Positions 1 through 8,848 are shown, numbered from the stretch's first letter. The stretch: 59,476 nt of DNA from an uncultured Oceanospirillaceae bacterium (GCA_937136055.1 CAKZOD010000071.1:1-59476), one strand, 5' to 3'. Made by a program: numbers and translations. The notes: generated by a model not told the origin, from the letters alone.

Positions 1-12
1 GGCACGAGTCAT
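1..12 (-). CDS. 5' end of an unidentified minus-strand gene, cut by the window edge
   Basis: On the minus strand an ATG at 12-10 is preceded four bases upstream by a full AGGAGG Shine-Dalgarno sequence (complement of 17-22). Only Met-Thr-Arg-Ala can be read before the window ends, so the product is unknown. The gene would lie downstream of kbl on the same strand, but a hairpin at 222-256 probably separates the two transcripts. The call rests on the strong ribosome-binding site alone. Confidence 0.5.
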
Positions 13-221
13 ATAACCTCCTGCTCAGGACTACTTTCTCTGATTAGTTATCAAAAAGTAACCAATACACTACTACTGAAAGGCTAATCAATCAAATTTG
101 TGTGGGTGTCCTCGTAATTCTGTAATTGTTAAGCGATTAAGTTTGTCAGCGATGATTACTTTGAAGTGTTGAGAATGTTCAGGTTCGTTTTATAGGCAAT
201 TTAATAAGCTGGTGGATGCTT
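13..221. other. Intergenic region between kbl terminator and edge gene
   Basis: About 210 bp without a credible coding frame on either strand. It presumably carries the promoter of the minus-strand gene at the left edge. I recognise no specific motif apart from that gene's ribosome-binding site. Confidence 0.4.
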
Positions 222-256
222 GATAAAATTTAGCTGACCAAAATACTTGGCCAGCT
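222..256 (-). terminator. Probable intrinsic terminator of tdh-kbl
   Basis: Read on the minus strand, arms AGCTGGCCAA and TTGGTCAGCT (247-256 and 232-241) form a 10-bp stem with one G-U pair and a 5-base loop. A short AAATTTTAT tract follows. It lies about 18 bases after the kbl stop codon. The T run is short, so efficiency is uncertain. Confidence 0.6.
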
Positions 257-274
257 TACAGCTGTGAACAAGCC

Positions 275-1462
275 CTACAACTCGAGTTCTGCTTTCGCCT
301 CTTTAAAGCAAGCTATCGCAAAATCCAAATCTTCTTTAGTGTGCGCTGCCGATATCTGGGTGCGAATACGCGCTTGATCTTTGGGAACAACGGGGAAAGA
401 AAACGCGGTGACATACACGCCTTTATCCAACATGTAATCTGCTAAAAGCGCTGCTTTTTTGGCATCGTAAAGCATGATAGGGATAATTGGGTGGTTACCC
501 TCTAGCAGGTCATAACCTATCGCTTGCATGCCTTCTCTGAAGTAGCGACCATTTGCTTCAACTTTATCTCTAAGTTCAGTAGATTCGCTCAGCATATCAA
601 TTGCAGCTAGTGCACCAGCTACCACGGGCGGTGCAACAGTGTTGGAGAATAAATAAGGTCTTGAGCGCTGTCTAAGCAGTTCAATGATTTCTTTTTTGCC
701 GCTGGTATAACCGCCACTCGCACCGCCTAAGGCTTTACCTAAAGTACCTGTAGTGATATCGACTCTATCCATACATTGGCAATGCTCGTGAGTGCCACGG
801 CCTGTTTCTCCTACAAAACCTACCGCGTGTGAATCGTCAAAATGTACCAACGCTTGGTATTTTTCAGCTAAATCACAAATCTTATCGAGCTGTGCGATGT
901 AGCCATCCATTGAGAATACACCGTCAGTACTGATCAATTTAAAGCGTGCACCTGCTTTATCAGCGGTAATAAGCTGCGCTTCTAGATCTGCCATGTCATT
1001 GTTGTTGTAACGATAGCGTTTTGCTTTACACAAGCGAATACCATCGATAATACTGGCGTGGTTTAGTGCATCGGATATTACCGCATCTTCAGGGCCTAAT
1101 AATGTCTCATAAAGCCCACCGTTAGCATCAAAACAGGAAGGGTATAAAATAGTATCTTCGGTTTGTAGAAACTGAGATAGCTTATCTTCTAGGTTTTTGT
1201 GTATCTGTTGTGTGCCACAGATAAAGCGCACAGAGGCCATACCATAGCCCCATTCATCCAAACCTTTGTGAGCGGCTTCAAGCACAGCAGGGTGCTGGGC
1301 AAGGCCAAGGTAATTGTTAGCGCAAAGGTTTAAAACGCTGCCCTGCTTAACGTTTACTTGAGTGTCTTGGGCAGAGAGAATTTGACGCTCGTTTTTATAT
1401 AATCCAGCATCTTGGATTTCATCGAGTTGTGTTTGTAGGTGTTGCTGAAAATTCGAATACAT
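275..1462 (-). CDS. kbl: Glycine C-acetyltransferase (2-amino-3-ketobutyrate CoA ligase)
   Basis: This cytoplasmic PLP enzyme cleaves 2-amino-3-ketobutyrate with CoA to glycine and acetyl-CoA, the second step of threonine catabolism through threonine dehydrogenase. The 395-residue length is close to that of E. coli Kbl (398). It has the alpha-oxoamine synthase fold: an N-terminal NNYLGL segment (residues 49-54), the [10 protein letters not shown] aspartate/histidine motif near 206-215, and the PLP lysine at about K243 in GTLGKALGG. The start ATG is 10 bp downstream of the tdh stop, so tdh and kbl form one minus-strand operon in the usual order. A hairpin terminator follows. Identification is confident; nothing in the sequence is unusual. 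Confidence 0.96.
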   Translation of the reverse strand: MYSNFQQHLQTQLDEIQDAGLYKNERQILSAQDTQVNVKQGSVLNLCANNYLGLAQHPAVLEAAHKGLDEWGYGMASVRFICGTQQIHKNLEDKLSQFLQTEDTILYPSCFDANGGLYETLLGPEDAVISDALNHASIIDGIRLCKAKRYRYNNNDMADLEAQLITADKAGARFKLISTDGVFSMDGYIAQLDKICDLAEKYQALVHFDDSHAVGFVGETGRGTHEHCQCMDRVDITTGTLGKALGGASGGYTSGKKEIIELLRQRSRPYLFSNTVAPPVVAGALAAIDMLSESTELRDKVEANGRYFREGMQAIGYDLLEGNHPIIPIMLYDAKKAALLADYMLDKGVYVTAFSFPVVPKDQARIRTQISAAHTKEDLDFAIACFKEAKAELEL

Positions 1463-1472
1463 AAAAAATCCT

Positions 1473-2513
1473 TTAAACGTTCTGCCAATCGAGAATTACT
1501 TTGCCAGCGTCGCCGCTGATCATTGCATCAAAGCCTTGTTGGAAGTCTTTGAAATCAAGGCGGTGAGTAATAATAGAACTGATATCTAAACCGTTTTCAA
1601 TCATCACAGACATCTTGTACCAAGTTTCATACATCTCACGACCATAAATACCCTTAATTGTCAGCATGTTAAAAATGACAGTATTCCAGTCTGTGGGCTT
1701 TTCTTCACTGGGAATACCAAGTAAGGAGATTTTTCCGCCGTGGCACATGTTTTTAATCATATCGTTAAAGGCAATTGGGCTGCCAGACATCTCAAGACCC
1801 ACATCAAAACCTTCTGTCATGCCTAAATCAGAGCGTACCGCATCAAGTGATTCTTTGGCGACATTGACAGTACGAGTGGCACCGAGGGTCTCAGCCATTT
1901 TTAAGCGTTTAGGGTTTAAATCGGTGATAACAATATGCCTCGCGCCTGCTTGCTTACATACTGCCGCTGCCATGCAGCCGATAGGACCCGCACCTGTAAT
2001 CAGCACGTCTTCACTGAACAGATCAAATTGAAGGGCGGTGTGCACAGCATTACCAAAGGGGTCGAACATCGAGGCAATGTCTAAATCTATCCCTGGGCGA
2101 TGCTCCCAAACATTGGACATCGGTAGTACGACATACTCTGCGAACGCACCACTGCGGTTGACACCTATGCCGCTTGTATAAGCACATAAATGGCGTCGGC
2201 CTGCCATGCAGTTACGACAGCGGCCGCAAACAACGTGGCCCTCACCGGAGACTATTTCTCCGGGTTTAAAAGCATTGACGTTTGATCCAACACTGACAAT
2301 TTCACCAACGAACTCATGACCTATGGTCATTGGGGTTTTTATAGTATCTTGAGCCCATTGATCCCAGTTATAAATGTGTAAGTCAGTGCCGCAAATCGCT
2401 GTTTTTAAAACACGAATTTTCACATCATTGATACCAACATCAGGTATAGGTACTGTGTCTAGCCACAAGCCAGTGGATGCTTGTTTCTTAACGAGTGCGC
2501 GCATTGTATTCAT
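1473..2513 (-). CDS. tdh: L-threonine 3-dehydrogenase
   Basis: This zinc-dependent medium-chain dehydrogenase oxidises threonine with NAD+ to 2-amino-3-ketobutyrate, the substrate of the next gene. The [11 protein letters not shown] motif carries the catalytic-zinc cysteine, GHE follows, and the structural-zinc cysteines lie in [15 protein letters not shown]. The Rossmann segment reads [14 protein letters not shown]. Three in-frame ATGs exist (2528, 2513, 2504). The first has no ribosome-binding site. 2513 has a weak GAGA eight bases upstream. 2504 would match the E. coli N-terminus, which begins at the equivalent of MRAL. I chose 2513, with 2504 as the alternative. It is cotranscribed with kbl and faces a divergent XRE-cupin regulator that probably controls it. 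Confidence 0.95.
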   Translation of the reverse strand: MNTMRALVKKQASTGLWLDTVPIPDVGINDVKIRVLKTAICGTDLHIYNWDQWAQDTIKTPMTIGHEFVGEIVSVGSNVNAFKPGEIVSGEGHVVCGRCRNCMAGRRHLCAYTSGIGVNRSGAFAEYVVLPMSNVWEHRPGIDLDIASMFDPFGNAVHTALQFDLFSEDVLITGAGPIGCMAAAVCKQAGARHIVITDLNPKRLKMAETLGATRTVNVAKESLDAVRSDLGMTEGFDVGLEMSGSPIAFNDMIKNMCHGGKISLLGIPSEEKPTDWNTVIFNMLTIKGIYGREMYETWYKMSVMIENGLDISSIITHRLDFKDFQQGFDAMISGDAGKVILDWQNV

Positions 2514-2559
2514 TGTATTTTCTCGCATTAAACGAATGATGAGTGAGTTTTTTGTGATT

Positions 2560-2597
2560 TATAGTGGATATAATTCCTGTATAGTGGAACCAGTATA
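2560..2597. promoter_or_regulatory. Candidate operator between tdh and the XRE-cupin regulator
   Basis: The nonamer TATAGTGGA occurs twice in direct orientation exactly 20 bp apart (2560 and 2580). The second copy is the left half of an imperfect palindrome at 2580-2597, of the form TATA-N-TGG-NN-CCA-N-TATA. A further AT-rich palindrome, TTAAAT-CTA-ATTTAA, lies at 2603-2617. These sit in the 207-bp divergent region, where a regulator of threonine catabolism would be expected to bind. The function is inferred from position and symmetry only. Confidence 0.45.
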
Positions 2598-2720
2598 AAA
2601 CATTAAATCTAATTTAAAAGAATTATTTCTCGTATATGGGAATTAGTGCGTATTTTGATCAATAATGCTGCATTTAAGAAGCTTGAAGTTATTGATTCAG
2701 ATACGTAATAAAGAGGCAGA

Positions 2721-3308
2721 ATGAGTAAAAAAATAGTTGACGAAAAAGAGATAGAGCCGATCGCGCAAGTATTGTGTGAGAAAGTAAAAGGCTTGCGTAA
2801 AGATAGAGGCTGGACACTGGAAAGCTTTGCAACGATATCAGGCGTTAGTCGTTCGATGCTCTCACAAATAGAGCGCGGGCAGGCAAACCCCACTTTAGCA
2901 GTTGCCTGTAAGATCGCTCAAGCGTTCTCTATCTCAGTGGGGGAGCTAGTGAATGAGCCCTGGACAGTCTCAGCGATTGAAGTAATCCGTAAAGATGACC
3001 CTAACTACTTATATCGTAATGATAAAGACTGTAAGATTCGTACCCTTTCCCCATTGAATATGGAGAAAAATATCGAGTTCTACGAACTGTCATTGAATGC
3101 TAATGCTCAATTGAGTAGCGCGGCGCATTTTGAAGGTGCTCGGGAATTTATTACTGTCGAAAAAGGTGATATTGAAATAGTTGCAGGGGTAGACACTAGT
3201 ACCTTATCTAAGGGCGACTCTGCACATTATCGTGGTGATATCGCGCATACGATAAAAAATATTGGAGAGCAAGAAGCTGTCTGTTTTTTAGTTGTTAGCT
3301 ACTCTTAA
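2721..3308 (+). CDS. XRE-family regulator with C-terminal cupin domain
   Basis: A 195-residue DNA-binding protein. Residues about 15-75 form an XRE helix-turn-helix, with GWTLESFATISGVSRSMLSQ followed by IERGQANPTLAVACKIAQAF. Residues about 105-190 form a small cupin barrel, which in this family senses a small ligand. The ATG has GAGG four bases upstream. The gene is divergent from tdh-kbl, and regulators of this architecture commonly neighbour that operon, so threonine or glycine catabolism is the likely target (inference). It could equally be a regulator of amino-acid uptake elsewhere. No membrane segment or signal peptide is present. Confidence 0.88.
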   Translation: MSKKIVDEKEIEPIAQVLCEKVKGLRKDRGWTLESFATISGVSRSMLSQIERGQANPTLAVACKIAQAFSISVGELVNEPWTVSAIEVIRKDDPNYLYRNDKDCKIRTLSPLNMEKNIEFYELSLNANAQLSSAAHFEGAREFITVEKGDIEIVAGVDTSTLSKGDSAHYRGDIAHTIKNIGEQEAVCFLVVSYS

Positions 3309-3403
3309 ACGTCTATTATTAAATTGCAAAAGCAGTTTTTTAAAATTATAAAGGCGTTTTCCAAAACGATAAGTCGAAAATAATAAGAAAGGTCTGTTGC
3401 TAA

Positions 3404-4945
3404 ATGCTGAAAAACATTCGTCCAAGCGTGCAAGGTTATAAGCTGGATAGTCGTCGTTTGACGGCTAGCTTCATAGCGATTGGCGCCTTGGTTTTGTTAT
3501 TCGTCATCGCTTTGAACATCAAAATTAAAGCCAGCGCTTCTCCTCATGCATTAGAAAAGCCTTTATTGGTCTCTCAAAAAGCGCAGTTAGCAAAAGCCCA
3601 TCTATTAGCGTATTCAAGCTATTTACAAAATATTGCCAACGCAACTTCTGATGAACAAAGAGATACAGCGTTAGTAAGCTTGTATGCAAAGGAAAAAAGT
3701 GTCGCTCAGCTTTATCAACAGCTCGTGACAATCACTGCGCGAAAAAATAGCCAAGTGAATGATAGCCAAGAACTGTATTCCCAGTGGAGAGATATTCGCA
3801 GTGAGTTTTATCAGCGTATTGTCACGAATGATAAACTTGGCGCTGTACGCTACCTAAGAGGAACCGTTTCAGATTTTCTTTGGGAGATAGAACAGAGCAT
3901 CGAAGCTGTTAGGCTCAGCAGTGAGCAAGCTTATGAGAAAATGCACAACTCGGCTCACTCTTATGCAAATCACATACATATTTATGCGGTATTACTATCC
4001 ATTATTATGTTATCGATTATTGGATATCTACTTTTTTGGAGCTGGCAACAAATAACGCTGAATAATCAATATACTGAACGTCGCCAGTCACTGATTGATG
4101 AGCATGTGCTAATGGCAATACTCAATGAAAAAGGTGAGGTAGTTGATGTTAGTCAAGCCTTGAGCCAGTTTTTTTCGATGTCTAAAGAAGCGCTATTAAT
4201 GAACGCGTCGCATTTTCTGTTAAGTGATAATAAACAGGATAGATTGTTAGAAAAAAATATTCTCAATACTGTAAGGCAGGGCAAACAGTGGCGTGGCGAA
4301 GTTGCTTTCAAAAACGCTTACAGTAATGAACTATGGGCTGATTGCTCTGTTATACCCGATTGCGATGAAGATCAAAACATTGTCGGGTACTCGTATGTCT
4401 TGCACGATTTAACCAATAAGAAACTAGCCAATTTCGATAAGTTAACAGGGTTATTAAACCGTCGTAGCTATGACGAAGTATTAACCAGCCAGCTTAATTT
4501 AGCGGTACGTAACAAATACACAATTACGCTGGCGGTCTTAGATATTGATTTCTTCAAGCGCTTTAATGATTTGTATGGTCACCCTGAAGGAGATATAGCG
4601 CTGCGCAAGTTAGGTGAATTGCTGACTCGAAATATGCAAAGAGCTAATGACTTTGTCTTTCGAATAGGCGGCGAAGAATTTGCGCTGATCGTGTCAGGGT
4701 TGGATGAAGAAAAGGTTGAACAGTATTTAAATAGTCTGCGCGAAGCGGTGAAAGAGCTTAAAATCGCTAACAAGAATAGTAGCGTTGGCGATTATTTAAG
4801 TGTCTCTATAGGTGCAGTTATTCTTGAGCAGGGTTATATCACTGAGCAAAAGTTTTACAAAGCAGCAGATAAAGCGCTATACCAAGCAAAGACTGAGCGC
4901 GATAAGGTGGTCGTTAATACCATTCGTAGCGAGAAAATGATTTAG
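3404..4945 (+). CDS. Membrane diguanylate cyclase (periplasmic sensor-PAS-GGDEF)
   Basis: It makes cyclic-di-GMP from two GTP. The 513 residues contain a membrane segment at about 20-41, a largely helical periplasmic domain to about 190, a second membrane segment at about 192-213, a PAS-like domain at about 225-345 and a GGDEF domain to about 505. The active-site signature is GGEEF in FRIGGEEFAL, and DKLTGLLNRRSYDE marks the domain start. An inhibitory site RxxD (RAND) lies five residues before GGEEF, so product feedback is expected. No EAL domain is attached. It stands alone: the Lrp gene beyond it is convergent, and a heptanucleotide repeat array begins four bases after its stop. The periplasmic signal is unknown. 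Confidence 0.93.
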   Translation: MLKNIRPSVQGYKLDSRRLTASFIAIGALVLLFVIALNIKIKASASPHALEKPLLVSQKAQLAKAHLLAYSSYLQNIANATSDEQRDTALVSLYAKEKSVAQLYQQLVTITARKNSQVNDSQELYSQWRDIRSEFYQRIVTNDKLGAVRYLRGTVSDFLWEIEQSIEAVRLSSEQAYEKMHNSAHSYANHIHIYAVLLSIIMLSIIGYLLFWSWQQITLNNQYTERRQSLIDEHVLMAILNEKGEVVDVSQALSQFFSMSKEALLMNASHFLLSDNKQDRLLEKNILNTVRQGKQWRGEVAFKNAYSNELWADCSVIPDCDEDQNIVGYSYVLHDLTNKKLANFDKLTGLLNRRSYDEVLTSQLNLAVRNKYTITLAVLDIDFFKRFNDLYGHPEGDIALRKLGELLTRNMQRANDFVFRIGGEEFALIVSGLDEEKVEQYLNSLREAVKELKIANKNSSVGDYLSVSIGAVILEQGYITEQKFYKAADKALYQAKTERDKVVVNTIRSEKMI

Positions 4946-4949
4946 TGAT

Positions 4950-5054
4950 GAGTTACGAGTTACGAGTTACGAGCTATAAGCTATAAGCTAAAAGCTAAAA
5001 GCTAAAAGCTAAAAGCTAAAAGTTACGAGTTACGAGCTAAAATCTAAGAGCTAA
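4950..5054. repeat. Heptanucleotide tandem array 1 (15 units)
   Basis: Fifteen contiguous 7-base units fill almost the whole gap between the convergent cyclase and Lrp-type genes, four bases after one stop and five before the other. The units are variants of one consensus, RAGYTAN: GAGTTAC, GAGCTAT, AAGCTAT, five copies of AAGCTAA, AAGTTAC, GAGTTAC and GAGCTAA among them; one unit (AATCTAA) departs from it. Because seven is not a multiple of three, stop triplets recur in more than one frame. See arrays at 46631 and 59186. Confidence 0.95.
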
Positions 5055-5059
5055 CGACT

Positions 5060-5512
5060 TTATAGCGGAATAAATTGCTGTTGTTTTACATGGCCAAATG
5101 CAAAGCTCGATTCTATAGAGCTGATGCCGGGTAAATTGGAAAACTTATCGCGAATAAATGCCTCGTATGATTTTAAATCGTTACTAATCACTTTTAATAA
5201 ATAGTCACGGTTGCCAGTCATTAAATAGCACTCTAATACTTCATCAAGTTGTGAAACTGCATTTTCAAAGTTCTGCATAATCTGTTTGTCAGGCTTTTCT
5301 AGCCGAACACTGAGAAACACATTCATGCTCAGCCCGCATAGCACTTGATCAACGACAGCAGTATAGCCTTTGAGAATCCCCTTGCTCTCTAATTTCTTCA
5401 CTCTGCGTAAACAAGGAGAAGGCGATAGGTTAACTTTCTCAGCGAGTTCTTCGTTAGTAATACGCGCATTTAATTGTAGTTCTCTTACAATTTTTTTATC
5501 AATATTGTCCAT
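5060..5512 (-). CDS. Lrp/AsnC-family transcriptional regulator
   Basis: A 150-residue regulator with the standard Lrp plan: an N-terminal helix-turn-helix (NEELAEKVNLSPSPCLRRVK, about residues 20-39) and a C-terminal RAM ligand-binding/oligomerisation domain containing the usual ECYLMTGNRDYLL segment. It is divergent from the Cys/Met-metabolism PLP gene starting near 5680-5695, with 167-182 bp between them. This is the classic arrangement for an Lrp protein controlling an amino-acid catabolic enzyme, so it probably responds to methionine or a related amino acid (inference). The stop codon lies five bases from heptanucleotide array 1. Confidence 0.93.
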   Translation of the reverse strand: MDNIDKKIVRELQLNARITNEELAEKVNLSPSPCLRRVKKLESKGILKGYTAVVDQVLCGLSMNVFLSVRLEKPDKQIMQNFENAVSQLDEVLECYLMTGNRDYLLKVISNDLKSYEAFIRDKFSNLPGISSIESSFAFGHVKQQQFIPL

Positions 5513-5694
5513 TATCTCTCCAAATTAGCAGGATCTGCCAAAAGTGTAGTTTTTTGGGTTTTAAAATGCCAGCATATTGCGCTGTGTATTTGCTAATATT
5601 TTTATTATCAAACTCCAGTCGCGCAGCTGAATAGTGATCTGGAAAAGTTTTCATAACTTCCTAATGATTAAAAATATAAGTGGATAATAAAAAT

Positions 5695-6972
5695 ATGAGC
5701 AGCAAAAAAACACATATTGGTGAGCACCGTCTAGCCGCTGAATCAATGATGCTTCACCATGGTTATGACCCAAAACTTTCAGAAGGCGCGGTTAAGTGCC
5801 CACAATTTCAAACATCAACCTTTGTTTTCGATAGTGCGCAGCACGGAAAAGATTTTTTTAATTATGCATCGGGTCGTGTTGACGTGCCTGAAGGTGTTGA
5901 GCCTGGTTTAATTTACACACGCTTTAATAACCCAGTGTTAGAAATTCTTGAAGGGCGTATGGCTCTTTGGGATGGCGCTGAAGATTGCTTAGTAACCGGT
6001 AGTGGTATGGCTGCTATCTCAACTACAGTGCTGGCTTTATCTAAGCCCGGTGATGTGGTTATTTTCGCTGAACCTATTTACGGTGGTACTGATACGTTAC
6101 TCAACGGTGTGCTCAGCCAATATAACTTACAAGCAGTTGGTTTTAATGGCAGTGATGGTGATAAAGGTTTAGCGCAAGCGATCGAAAAAGCGAAATCTTT
6201 AGGGCCTATCTCGGTTGTATTGATGGAAACCCCAGATAACCCAACTAACCAAATGATTGATATTGCGGCGTGTAAAGCCTTGCTTGAAGCACATGACAAT
6301 CAAGGTGGCGATAAGCCAGTGCTGGTGGTTGATAACACTATGTATGGGCCAATCTTTCAGCAGCCATTACAGCTAGGTGCTGATCTTTGTATTTACTCTT
6401 TGACTAAATATGTGGGTGGGCATTCCGATATCCTTGGAGGCAGTTGCTCAGGGAGTAAAGCGCTAATTAATAAGATTCGCGGCTTTAGAAATATTATCGG
6501 CACTAACATGGATTCTCATACTGCCTGGTTGGTGATGCGCTCATTAGAGACATTAAAGATCCGTATGAACGCAAGTTCAGCAGGAGCTAAAGAGGTCGTT
6601 GATTATTTGGCTGAGCACCCGTTAGTTGAAAAAATTTACTACCCAGGTCTCCTTACAGAGGAAGACCCGCAGTACAAGATCTTCAAGAAGCAGTGTTCAG
6701 GTTGTGCATCTACTTTCTCATTCACTATAAAAGGCGGTGAATCAGAAGCATTTAAAGTATTAGATTCTATGCAAATGGCAATGTTAGCTGTGAGCTTAGG
6801 CGGTACTGAAACTTTAGTGCAGCACCCAGCTTCAATGACACATTCATCGGTTGATCCGGTACGTCGTGGAGAAATAGGTATTAGCGATAACTTGATCCGC
6901 ATCTCTGTAGGTATTGAAAACCCTGCAGATATCATTGCTGATTTAGACCAAGCCCTTGCAATGATTGGCTAG
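5695..6972 (+). CDS. Cys/Met-metabolism PLP enzyme (cystathionine gamma-synthase / methionine gamma-lyase family)
   Basis: A PLP-dependent trans-sulfuration-type enzyme. The PLP lysine lies in SLTKYVGGHSDILGG (about K238 from the chosen start). YTRFNNPVLEILEGRMA and the GSGMAAI turn are typical of the fold. Reaction specificity cannot be read from sequence: methionine gamma-lyase, cystathionine gamma-synthase/lyase or a relative are all possible. The insertion after the active-site tyrosine region (ASGRVDVPEGVEPGL) marks the long subgroup of about 430 residues. A GTG at 5680 is in frame but lacks a ribosome-binding site. The ATG at 5695 has AGTGGA about ten bases upstream and was preferred. 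A clear terminator follows. The divergent Lrp gene suggests amino-acid control. Confidence 0.88.
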   Translation: MSSKKTHIGEHRLAAESMMLHHGYDPKLSEGAVKCPQFQTSTFVFDSAQHGKDFFNYASGRVDVPEGVEPGLIYTRFNNPVLEILEGRMALWDGAEDCLVTGSGMAAISTTVLALSKPGDVVIFAEPIYGGTDTLLNGVLSQYNLQAVGFNGSDGDKGLAQAIEKAKSLGPISVVLMETPDNPTNQMIDIAACKALLEAHDNQGGDKPVLVVDNTMYGPIFQQPLQLGADLCIYSLTKYVGGHSDILGGSCSGSKALINKIRGFRNIIGTNMDSHTAWLVMRSLETLKIRMNASSAGAKEVVDYLAEHPLVEKIYYPGLLTEEDPQYKIFKKQCSGCASTFSFTIKGGESEAFKVLDSMQMAMLAVSLGGTETLVQHPASMTHSSVDPVRRGEIGISDNLIRISVGIENPADIIADLDQALAMIG

Positions 6973-6998
6973 TTATCAAAAAGTAAATTGCAAAACTT

Positions 6999-7031
6999 AA
7001 AAAGCCTCACGTGAAAGCGATGAGGCTTTTT
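6999..7031 (+). terminator. Intrinsic terminator after the Cys/Met-metabolism gene
   Basis: AAAAAGCCTCA and TGAGGCTTTTT form an 11-bp perfect stem around an 11-base loop, ending in a T run. It starts 27 bases after the stop codon. The flanking A and T runs make it usable from either strand. Confidence 0.92.
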
Positions 7032-7413
7032 AGTATCAACTTATAGCTTGAATGTTATTTAACCACGAAAAAATTATCAGCAAATGCAAAGCTGGTTTAT
7101 TAATAATTTATTTATTAACAAAAGATTAACAGGTGTTTTGGTTGGTGTATTAATAAGCAACAATATATTAAATAAATTCAACAAAGTTCAAAAATAGGTA
7201 GTAATAAAAACAAAATAATTTATATTAAATGAATAGGTGTTTGTCTTAGTTTGTTGCATCGCTTTTTATTTTCAGCGCCTATAAGTATTTTTTATTGGTA
7301 GGATTAATTTAATAATCTTTAACATATTTGACGTTTGCTGTACCTAGAGAGCAATTATCAAGCAGCCTATAAATGCTGTTGATATTGCAATGAAGTACTA
7401 GAGGATTTGAGTA
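7032..7413. other. AT-rich intergenic region upstream of the 210-residue membrane protein
   Basis: About 380 bp, strikingly AT-rich between 7070 and 7330 (for example TTAATAATTTATTTATTAAC around 7100). No credible reading frame or RNA gene was seen. It presumably holds the promoter of the following gene. Curved, H-NS-like-bound DNA would be consistent with the composition, but that is inference. Confidence 0.4.
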
Positions 7414-8046
7414 ATGGACAATCAATTACCCCAGGTCGAATTGATCTCTTCGGGCGCTCAAGTTAGTGCGGCTCCTTTTCCATTTTCTGAAACCTTAGAT
7501 AGCGGCATCTTCGTTAACGCCACAAATATAATTGCCGGCATCGAAATCAACACCATTGATATTGCGTTACTAGTATTATGCCCGCTTTTCACTGCACTGG
7601 GCGTGTTAGTCGCATCATTGGTTAATAGTAATGATCAGTATTCACAGCTAAATGCTATTAAGCGTTTTTTTAATGGTGTTTTCTCTAATCTTGCGAATCT
7701 TCTAGCAGGTGTAGTATTAGGTATTGTCATTGCACTGTTTTTTATAGGCGCAATTAATAACGATATTTCATCACTTGCGCGTATCTTAGTACTCAGTATC
7801 TTTCTTGGTTATAAAGCGCCTCTTTTGTGGAACTTTCACAACCGCAACGCTCAACAAATTGGCGAGCGCCCTGTAAATATAGCTAATTCTACGAATACGG
7901 CTGCAAAAGCTAAGCCTGCTGTGGCAGTAAAGACCAAGCCTGCTCCTGTAAGCCCTGCGAGTGCCCCAAGTGTCAGCTTGAATCAAGATGCACTTAAGCA
8001 AGAAAAGCTTAAAAAAGCACGCTTAAAACTTGCTGCCAAAAGCTAA
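7414..8046 (+). CDS. Unknown inner-membrane protein with a Lys/Ala/Pro-rich tail
   Basis: I do not recognise a family for this 210-residue protein. Three hydrophobic segments (about 48-70, 92-114 and 120-138) suggest an integral membrane protein. The N-terminal 45 residues are polar. The C-terminal 60 or so are low-complexity and rich in lysine, alanine and proline (AAKAKPAVAVKTKPAPVSPA), ending in a basic helix rich in Leu-Lys. Such a tail could bind nucleic acid, a protein partner or the cell envelope, but nothing shows which. The start ATG follows AGAGGA with suitable spacing. It is monocistronic, preceded by a long AT-rich region. Confidence 0.75.
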   Translation: MDNQLPQVELISSGAQVSAAPFPFSETLDSGIFVNATNIIAGIEINTIDIALLVLCPLFTALGVLVASLVNSNDQYSQLNAIKRFFNGVFSNLANLLAGVVLGIVIALFFIGAINNDISSLARILVLSIFLGYKAPLLWNFHNRNAQQIGERPVNIANSTNTAAKAKPAVAVKTKPAPVSPASAPSVSLNQDALKQEKLKKARLKLAAKS

Positions 8047-8274
8047 CCCTTAAATGTAGAAAGCCTTTGATGATTTTAAAATAGTGATCTATTTCAAGAA
8101 CATCCTTTAATACATGATGTTTAAATAGCCTACATCACGCTCAAAGATTTTCATCGGTCCTTTTTCATGTTATTTTGCCTTCTCACACTTATATAGAATA
8201 TATGGATAACATGTTCACTGCGTATTTCCCTTACGTATCAGTCGTTATTCTCAAGAGCATTTAAACGATAAAAT

Positions 8275-8727
8275 ATGATGAAACTTTTTAGAGTCCAAAC
8301 GACTATGTTGGTGTTTATTAGTCTTTTGGGAGGAGTTGTTATCTATGAACTTTTTGGAACGGTTTCAGGCCTAGATGCGATTGGCATATCTGGCATATTA
8401 AGTGGTTTTGTCATCGGTCTTTTTAGCGGCAAAAATTTAGGAATGTTCTCAATATTTCCCAGTTTTTTATCCGCTAGTGTGTCAAGTTTAGTTTTTGCCT
8501 TACTCGCCTATATCTCCATGGATGCAGTTGATCCAGTGATGACTTCTCTGGGGTTATTTGCCATCGGTTTTAGCTTGATGGCAGGGAATGTTGTGGGGTG
8601 TCAGTGGGGTAAGCACTTCTTAATTCGAGAAGATGATATTGCACAGCTACGCAATGTGTTTGGGGATACTCAATCAGCAAAGCGCTCACAACAAGAGACG
8701 CTTGAAGAACGTGATCGCCCTCGATAG
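8275..8727 (+). CDS. Small integral membrane protein of unknown function
   Basis: A 150-residue protein with four predicted hydrophobic segments (about 10-28, 36-54, 60-80 and 90-112), followed by a polar, charged C-terminus rich in Gln, Arg and Glu. No catalytic or binding motif stands out and I cannot assign a family. Glycine-rich turns within the segments (GISGILSGFVIGLFSG) resemble small channel or transporter subunits, but this is weak. It is preceded by 228 bp and followed by a short repeat element, so it is probably transcribed alone. Confidence 0.7.
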   Translation: MMKLFRVQTTMLVFISLLGGVVIYELFGTVSGLDAIGISGILSGFVIGLFSGKNLGMFSIFPSFLSASVSSLVFALLAYISMDAVDPVMTSLGLFAIGFSLMAGNVVGCQWGKHFLIREDDIAQLRNVFGDTQSAKRSQQETLEERDRPR

Positions 8728-8791
8728 TGCAACTGACTCATAGGCATCAGTAAATCGTTAGGCAAATATGCGAAAAAGTCGCCAGATCTTC

Positions 8792-8848
8792 ACTGTGAAT
8801 AACTAAGGGGCCAGTACCCGTGGGCATAAAAGGCGTTTGGAACTTGAT
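8792..8848. repeat. Short relative of the palindromic element at 15854-16103
   Basis: The segment matches both ends of the larger element. CTGTGAATAACTAAGGGGC aligns with 15858-15876, and GCCAGTACCCG then GGGCATAAA then GGCGT then ACTTG align with 16058-16097, about six mismatches in 40 bases. The middle part, including the large palindrome, is absent, as expected of an internally deleted copy. It lies upstream of tas. Confidence 0.7.

Noticed and set aside
2609..2893. 94-residue minus-strand frame over the regulator start
   Set aside because: It overlaps the XRE gene and its upstream region, without a start signal or recognisable domain.
4950..5054. Heptanucleotide arrays as possible CRISPR arrays
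   Set aside because: Units are contiguous 7-mers without spacers and no cas gene is present.
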